Assembly (NCBI GenBank): GCA_017302435.1
Contig: JAFLDL010000001.1
Location: 1 to 64,000, forward strand
DNA length: 64,000 nt
From: Candidatus Accumulibacter necessarius
GTDB lineage: Bacteria; Pseudomonadota; Gammaproteobacteria; Burkholderiales; Rhodocyclaceae
Direction: 5' to 3'
Part shown: piece by piece, positions 59,348-64,000 of the stretch
Layout of the letters: each line of letters begins with the position of its first letter
Position numbering within the stretch: position 1 is the first letter of the stretch
Program-made: the position numbers and the translations under genes
The notes under the pieces: generated by a model
The model's database searches: none
Seen by the model: only the letters and a program-made list of their open reading frames with translations
Told to the model about the DNA's origin: nothing

Positions 59348-59370
59348 AAACCACCTTCGCGAGGTGGTTT
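59348..59370 (+). terminator. Rho-independent terminator of the envelope cluster
   Basis: AAACCACCT (59348-59356) and AGGTGGTTT (59362-59370) form a perfect 9-bp stem with loop TCGCG. The A-tract on one side and T-tract on the other make it potentially bidirectional. It begins 6 bp after the stop codon at 59341 and separates this unit from urtA. Confidence 0.8.
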
Positions 59371-59501
59371 TGTCCCATCGTGGTGCCCCTCGAAGATCGC
59401 TGCCCCACTCTGGTGCGGGCGCCGTCGGCAAAGCTGCCAGCGATCAGGAGTGCCATCGCCAACAAGCCGTTCTTACCGTCTTTTCGCCTCTTGCCATGTG
59501 C

Positions 59502-59517
59502 TGGCACGTTGGTTGCT
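59502..59517 (+). promoter_or_regulatory. Sigma-54 (RpoN) promoter of the urt operon
   Basis: TGGCACGTTGGTTGCT fits the sigma-54 consensus TGGCACG-N4-TTGCW exactly, with GG and GC elements at the required distance. Transcription would start near 59527, about 47 bases before the urtA ATG. Nitrogen-regulated (NtrC) control of urea/amide transport genes is well known, which makes the site likely functional. I did not find a complete NtrC palindrome upstream. Confidence 0.85.
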
Positions 59518-59573
59518 TTGTGCTCTACGGAGGAAGATTTCTTCCCGGTTCTTAACCTTCGAGGAGCAAACAT

Positions 59574-60842
59574 ATGGTACGTCGCAATTTCATGAAGACC
59601 CTTTCCGCTGTCGCCGTGACTGCCGCGTTCGGGCTCGGTTCGGTCAACACACTGGCCGCAGAGACGATCAAGGTCGGTGTTCTGCATTCGCTTTCCGGCA
59701 CCATGGCCATTTCCGAGACGGCGCTCAAGGAAACCGCACTGATGACCATTGCCGAAATCAACAAGTCCGGTGGGGTAATGGGCAAGAAGCTGGAACCGGT
59801 GGTTGTCGATCCGGCATCCAACTGGCCCCTGTTTGCCGAAAAGTCCCGCCAGTTGCTGTCCAAGGACAAGGTCGCCGTGGTTTTCGGCTGCTGGACTTCG
59901 GTTTCCCGCAAGTCCGTGCTGCCGGTGTTCAAGGAACTCAACGGCCTCCTCTTCTACCCGGTGCAGTACGAGGGTGAAGAACTGGAAAAGAACGTTTTCT
60001 ACACTGGCGCTGCGCCAAACCAGCAGGCGATCCCGGCTGTTGAATATCTGATGAGCAAGGACGGCGGCGAAGCCAAGCGCTTCGTGCTGCTCGGTACCGA
60101 CTACGTCTATCCGCGCACGACCAACAAAATCCTGCGCGCTTTCCTGAAATCCAAGGGCGTTGCCGACGCCGACATCATGGAAGAGTACACGCCGTTCGGG
60201 CACAGCGATTACCAGACCATCATCGCCAAGATCAAGAAGTTTTCTTCCGAAGGCAAGAAGACCGCCGTCGTCTCGACCATCAATGGCGACTCCAACGTGC
60301 CCTTCTACAAGGAACTCGGCAATGCCGGCCTGAAGGCCACCGATGTGCCGGTCGTCGCCTTCTCGGTCGGCGAAGAAGAACTGCGCGGTGTCGATGCCAA
60401 GCCGCTGGTCGGCCACCTGGCTGCATGGAACTACTTCATGTCGCTGAAGAATCCCGAGAACGAGAAGTTCGTGAAGATGTACAAGGACTGGGCCAAGAAG
60501 AACAAGCTGCCGAACGCCGGCACGGTTGTGACCAACGACCCGATGGAAGCCACCTTCGTCGGCATCCACATGTGGAAGCAGGCGGTCGAGAAGGCCAAGT
60601 CGACCGACACCGACAAGGTGATCGCGGCGATGGCCGGCCAGACCTTCAACGCCCCCTCGGGCTACACCTTGAAGATGGATGAAACCAACCATCACCTGTG
60701 GAAGCCGGTGTTCATCGGCGAGATCAAGGCCGATGGCCAGTTCGACGTGGTGTGGAAGACCAAGGGCCCGATCCGCGCCCAGCCGTGGAGCCCGTTCATC
60801 GCGGGCAACGAGAAGAAGAAGGACGCGCCGGAAGGCAAGTAA
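59574..60842 (+). CDS. urtA: Urea ABC transporter substrate-binding protein UrtA
   Basis: A 422-residue periplasmic binding protein of the branched-chain amino acid/amide (HAAT) family. The signal peptide covers about residues 1-29 (LSAVAVTAAFGLGSVNTLAA). The mature start ETIKVGVLHSLSGTMAISE and internal blocks FGCWTSVSRKSVLPVF and NGLLFYPVQYEGEE are typical of UrtA. ATG 59574 has GAGGAG 7 bases upstream. It is the first gene of urtABCD behind the sigma-54 site, and its stop is followed by a strong hairpin before urtB. Confidence 0.96.
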   Translation: MVRRNFMKTLSAVAVTAAFGLGSVNTLAAETIKVGVLHSLSGTMAISETALKETALMTIAEINKSGGVMGKKLEPVVVDPASNWPLFAEKSRQLLSKDKVAVVFGCWTSVSRKSVLPVFKELNGLLFYPVQYEGEELEKNVFYTGAAPNQQAIPAVEYLMSKDGGEAKRFVLLGTDYVYPRTTNKILRAFLKSKGVADADIMEEYTPFGHSDYQTIIAKIKKFSSEGKKTAVVSTINGDSNVPFYKELGNAGLKATDVPVVAFSVGEEELRGVDAKPLVGHLAAWNYFMSLKNPENEKFVKMYKDWAKKNKLPNAGTVVTNDPMEATFVGIHMWKQAVEKAKSTDTDKVIAAMAGQTFNAPSGYTLKMDETNHHLWKPVFIGEIKADGQFDVVWKTKGPIRAQPWSPFIAGNEKKKDAPEGK

Positions 60843-60854
60843 GCCGGGCTCATC

Positions 60855-60884
60855 CCGGGACAGGTGGTTCGCCGCCTGTCCCGG
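60855..60884 (+). terminator. Strong hairpin with UUCG loop between urtA and urtB
   Basis: CCGGGACAGG (60855-60864) pairs perfectly with CCTGTCCCGG (60875-60884). Inside, a T-G wobble and two G-C pairs close a TTCG tetraloop, giving a 13-bp stem. No T-run follows, so it is more likely a partial attenuator or a 3' stabiliser of urtA mRNA than a full terminator. Binding-protein genes of ABC operons often carry such structures to raise their expression over the permeases. Confidence 0.65.
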
Positions 60885-60898
60885 ATCGTGGAGGAAGC

Positions 60899-62494
60899 AT
60901 GCGCACCATAGGATTACTGCTTTGCGGCTGGCTCCTGAGCGCTTCGTGCCTGGCGGCAATTGACCCGGCGCTGCTCAAGCCGCTGGCGTCCGAAGACTCC
61001 GATACCAAGATCGCGGCCATCGCGGCGCTGGCGCAGGCGGCACCGGAAGAGGCGCTGCCGGTACTCAAGGCACTTGCCGACAACTCGCTGGCGCTGGCCG
61101 GCGAGCGGGTGGTGATCGTCGATGGCGCGCGCGCGCTCGATGCCGCCAGCAATACCGAGATCAAGCCGGCACCCGTGGCAGCCGAACCGATTGGCATCAA
61201 CAACCGCGTACGCCGTGAGCTGTCAGCCGCGCTCGCCGCACTGCGCCTCTTTTCCGGCGAGCGCGCGGTACGCTGGCAGGCGGCGCAGGAAGTGACGCTG
61301 AGCGCTGATGCAAAGATGCTGCCGCTGCTCGACAAGGCGCTGGCCGCCGAAACCGATCCCGAAATCAAGACCCGGCTGCAACTCGCCCATGCGCAGGCGA
61401 GTCTTGGCTCGACCGACGCTGGCGTCCGCCTTGACGCGGTGCGCACGCTCGGCGACAGCAGCGATCCCCGGGTTCGTCAACTGCTCATACCGCTCACCGA
61501 GAAGCGAGGCGACCAATGGTTCGAACCTGACAGCGCAGTCCGTGCCGCGGCCGGTACGTCAATCCGTTCGATCGAGCAGCGGCTGGCGTGGGCCGACAAT
61601 CTCGGGCGCGCCTTCACCGGTCTCTCGCTCGGCTCGATTCTGCTGCTCGCCGCTCTCGGCCTGGCGATCACCTATGGCGTGATGGGCGTCATCAACATGG
61701 CGCACGGCGAGTTGCTGATGGTCGGCGCCTATTCGGCCTGGGCCATGCAGAGCGTCTTCCGGGCCTATCTGCCGGGCGCGCTTGACTGGTACCTGCTGGC
61801 TGCGATCCCGGTCGGATTCCTCGCTGCGGCGCTGGTCGGCGTACTCATGGAACGTCTCGTCATCCGCCACCTCTATGGGCGCCCCCTGGAAACGCTGCTC
61901 GCTACCTGGGGTATTTCGCTGTTCCTGATGCAGGTGGCACGGACCCTGTTCGGTGCGCAGAACGTCGAAGTGGCCAACCCGGTGTGGATGGCCGGTGGCA
62001 TCGAGCTGCTGCCCAACCTGATGCTGCCGTGGAACCGGATCATCATCGTCGGCTTCTCGATTGCCGTCCTGGCAGCGATGTGGGCGATCCTCAACCTCAC
62101 GCGCCTGGGGATGTTCGTCCGCGCGGTGACACAGAACCGGCCGATGGCCGGCTGTGTCGGCGTGCCCACCGGGCGCGTCGACACCCTGGCCTTTGGTCTC
62201 GGCGCCGGCATCGCCGGGCTCGGTGGCGTGGCCCTGTCGCAGATCGCCAACGTCGGTCCGGACATGGGGACGGGCTATATCGTCGATTCGTTCATGGTCG
62301 TCGTGCTCGGCGGCGTCGGGCAGCTTGCCGGTGCGGTCTGGGCGGCGCTTGGTCTCGGCGTGTTCACCAAGTTCCTCGAAGGCTGGACGGGCGCGGTGGT
62401 CGCCAAGATTGTCGTTCTCGTGTTCATCATCATCTTCATCCAGAAGCGTCCGCAGGGCCTGTTTGCCCTCAAGGGCCGCTTTGTCGAATCCTGA
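60899..62494 (+). CDS. urtB: Urea ABC transporter permease UrtB
   Basis: A 531-residue permease of the LivH type. It has an N-terminal signal (about 1-20, LLLCGWLLSASCLAA) and a ~210-residue periplasmic extension with helical-repeat character, as is usual for UrtB. The membrane part begins near residue 240 with LGRAFTGLSLGSILLLAALGLAITYGVMGVINMAHGEL. ATG 60899 has GGAGGAAGC directly upstream. It forms the inner-membrane channel with UrtC. Confidence 0.96.
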   Translation: MRTIGLLLCGWLLSASCLAAIDPALLKPLASEDSDTKIAAIAALAQAAPEEALPVLKALADNSLALAGERVVIVDGARALDAASNTEIKPAPVAAEPIGINNRVRRELSAALAALRLFSGERAVRWQAAQEVTLSADAKMLPLLDKALAAETDPEIKTRLQLAHAQASLGSTDAGVRLDAVRTLGDSSDPRVRQLLIPLTEKRGDQWFEPDSAVRAAAGTSIRSIEQRLAWADNLGRAFTGLSLGSILLLAALGLAITYGVMGVINMAHGELLMVGAYSAWAMQSVFRAYLPGALDWYLLAAIPVGFLAAALVGVLMERLVIRHLYGRPLETLLATWGISLFLMQVARTLFGAQNVEVANPVWMAGGIELLPNLMLPWNRIIIVGFSIAVLAAMWAILNLTRLGMFVRAVTQNRPMAGCVGVPTGRVDTLAFGLGAGIAGLGGVALSQIANVGPDMGTGYIVDSFMVVVLGGVGQLAGAVWAALGLGVFTKFLEGWTGAVVAKIVVLVFIIIFIQKRPQGLFALKGRFVES

Positions 62495-62510
62495 GCCCGG
62501 GAGAACGTTC

Positions 62511-63659
62511 TTGAGAACCCCTTTCCTCATCCGTCTCGGGCGCAGCTTCGATGCGCGCAGTTGGCAGCTGGTCGGCCTCTTCGCCGCCTTTGCCCTGGTT
62601 GCCGTGCCGATCATGCACCTGGTATTGCCACCCGAGCATCCGCTGCACCTGTCGACGTACTTCATCACCCTGACCGGCAAGATCCTCTGCTACGCGATTG
62701 TCGCCGTGGCGATGGACCTGATCTGGGGCTACGGCGGCATTCTCTCGCTTGGCCATGGGCTGTTCTTCGCCCTCGGCGGCTACGCCTTCGGCATGTACCT
62801 GATGCGCCAGATCGGGCGTGATGGCAGTTACCAGAGCGAACTGCCGGATTTCATGGTCTTCCTTGACTGGAAGGAACTGCCGTGGTTCTGGGCCGGTAGC
62901 GACAGCTTTCTCTGGGTGGCGCTGCTGGTACTCGTCGTCCCCGCGCTGATCGCTTTCGTCTTCGGGTACTTCGCCTTCCGTTCGCGCATCAAGGGCGTGT
63001 ATTTCTCGATCATCACGCAGGCGCTGACCTACGCGGCGATGCTTTTGTTCTTCCGCAACGAAACCGGCTTCGGTGGCAACAACGGCTTCACCGATTTCAA
63101 GCGTATCCTCGGCTACTCGATCACGGCCCCGGAGACGCGCGTCGTTCTCTTCGGCCTCTCGGCTCTCGCGCTGATTGGCACACTGTTGCTGGCGCGCTAC
63201 CTGGTGACTTCGAAATATGGCCGCGTCCTGACGGCGATCCGCGACGCCGAATCGCGGGTCATGTTCATCGGCTACAACCCGCTGTGGTACAAGCTCTTCG
63301 TGTGGACGCTGTCGGCGATGCTGTGCGCCATCGCCGGGGCGCTCTACGTGCCGCAGGTCGGAATCATCAACCCGTCCGAAATGTCGGTCGCCAATTCGAT
63401 CGAGATCGCCATCTGGGTTGCGGTCGGTGGCCGTGGCACGCTGATCGGTCCGGTGATCGGCGCGTTCATCGTCAATCTCGCCAAGAGCTGGTTCACCGTC
63501 AGCTTTCCCGAATACTGGCTGTTCTTCCTCGGCACGCTGTTCATCGTCGCCACGCTCTATCTGCCGCAGGGCGTCGTCGGCCTGTGGTTCAAGCTGCGCG
63601 CGGGCTTCCGGCGAGAGGGTGGCGAGCTGGCGCCGACCACCAGGGGAGCCGGCGCATGA
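62511..63659 (+). CDS. urtC: Urea ABC transporter permease UrtC
   Basis: A 382-residue LivM-type permease with about ten hydrophobic segments. Family blocks include DLIWGYGGILSLGHGLFFALGGYAFGMYLMR, here seen near residues 65-95, and AVGGRGTLIGPVIGAF near 303. The best start is TTG 62511, with GGGAG 8 bases upstream and 16 bp after the urtB stop; an in-frame frame reaching back into urtB has no family sequence. Its TGA overlaps the ATG of urtD (63656-63659). Confidence 0.95.
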   Translation: MRTPFLIRLGRSFDARSWQLVGLFAAFALVAVPIMHLVLPPEHPLHLSTYFITLTGKILCYAIVAVAMDLIWGYGGILSLGHGLFFALGGYAFGMYLMRQIGRDGSYQSELPDFMVFLDWKELPWFWAGSDSFLWVALLVLVVPALIAFVFGYFAFRSRIKGVYFSIITQALTYAAMLLFFRNETGFGGNNGFTDFKRILGYSITAPETRVVLFGLSALALIGTLLLARYLVTSKYGRVLTAIRDAESRVMFIGYNPLWYKLFVWTLSAMLCAIAGALYVPQVGIINPSEMSVANSIEIAIWVAVGGRGTLIGPVIGAFIVNLAKSWFTVSFPEYWLFFLGTLFIVATLYLPQGVVGLWFKLRAGFRREGGELAPTTRGAGA

Positions 63660-64000
63660 ACGCCGCCGCTCTCCTGATGCCGAAGCCGCAGGATGAGGAC
63701 AACCCGGACTGGGACAGCGGAACGGCCGAGTTGGGGCATATCCTAAAGCCCGGACAACTCGACCTGTCGCACAAGGTCATCCTCTATCTCGAGGACATCA
63801 CGGTCAGCTTCGACGGCTTCCGGGCGCTCAACAAGCTGTCTCTGGCGATCGATGCCGGCGAGCTGCGCTGCATCATCGGACCCAACGGTGCCGGCAAGAC
63901 GACGATGATGGACGTCATCACCGGCAAGACGCGGCCCGACGAAGGGACGGTCTTCTTCGGTCAGACCATTGACCTGACGCGGCTCTCCGAACCCGAGATT
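63656..64000 (+). CDS. urtD: Urea ABC transporter ATP-binding protein UrtD (cut by window edge)
   Basis: The first 115 residues of a LivG-type ABC ATPase, running off the right edge. After a ~40-residue N-terminal extension comes VILYLEDITVSFDGFRALN and Walker A IIGPNGAGKTTMMD, then GKTRPDEGTVFFG. GGGGAG stands 8 bases before ATG 63656, which overlaps the urtC stop. UrtE should follow outside the window. Confidence 0.93.
   Translation, partial: MNAAALLMPKPQDEDNPDWDSGTAELGHILKPGQLDLSHKVILYLEDITVSFDGFRALNKLSLAIDAGELRCIIGPNGAGKTTMMDVITGKTRPDEGTVFFGQTIDLTRLSEPEI

Noticed and set aside
59346-60959. A 537-codon minus-strand open frame over urtA
   Set aside because: It is antisense to urtA and reads through the terminator and the sigma-54 promoter.

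Overview
The window reads as about 64 kb of high-GC betaproteobacterial chromosome. Two small beta-typical families (DUF3567 and DUF3460), the hpnCDE squalene genes, a urea ABC transporter and a PEP-CTERM protein together suggest the Rhodocyclales, possibly a Candidatus Accumulibacter-like organism. That placement is inferred from gene content, not from a marker gene.

Left part (1-23 kb): the window opens in the last 39 codons of an IS1595-type transposase, followed by an EboA/EboB (TatD-like) pair. A minus-strand citrate synthase homologue lacks key active-site histidines. Next come a small gene overlapping glnD (PII uridylyltransferase) and a tight three-gene cluster: transglutaminase-DUF2126 fusion, circularly permuted ATP-grasp/alpha-E protein, and a second transglutaminase. 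Then follow a DinG/YoaA-type Fe-S helicase, an ATP-grasp-like protein of unknown role, and a molybdenum-cofactor block (mobB, moeA, moaD, moaE). clpB follows behind a near-consensus sigma-32 promoter, then a DUF3567 gene.

Middle part (23-47 kb): on the minus strand lies a 12.7-kb gene for a 4248-residue protein with the look of a type I-secreted RTX protein. It combines calcium-binding nonapeptide repeats, two FG-GAP/integrin-like blocks that are near copies 2928 bp apart, twelve Calx-beta modules, a von Willebrand type D domain and an embedded lipase-like alpha/beta-hydrolase in a lower-GC patch. A PEP-CTERM protein gene lies 43 bp downstream. After a gap with dyads come DUF3460, then on the minus strand a CoA-ligase/GNAT protein (Pat type), OsmC, MnmH and TesA. 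ybbA is divergent from tesA with overlapping start codons, and its 3' end overlaps that of hpnE. hpnC-hpnD-hpnE make squalene, the hopanoid precursor. A tRNA-Leu(TAG) gene follows, with a truncated helicase-like N-terminus just behind it.

Right part (47-64 kb): a PAS-containing NarL-family histidine kinase, its LuxR-type regulator, a receiver-like protein without the phospho-acceptor Asp, and a stand-alone receiver form a signalling cluster. A TonB-like protein is divergent from an envelope cluster: a Cys-rich Calx-beta protein with three new-looking 60-residue repeats, a PDZ-TPR-CsgG protein and a small exported protein, closed by a terminator. The window ends in urtABC and part of urtD, behind a consensus sigma-54 promoter. 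With glnD in the same window, this fits nitrogen control of urea uptake. No CRISPR array, rRNA or replication origin was seen.
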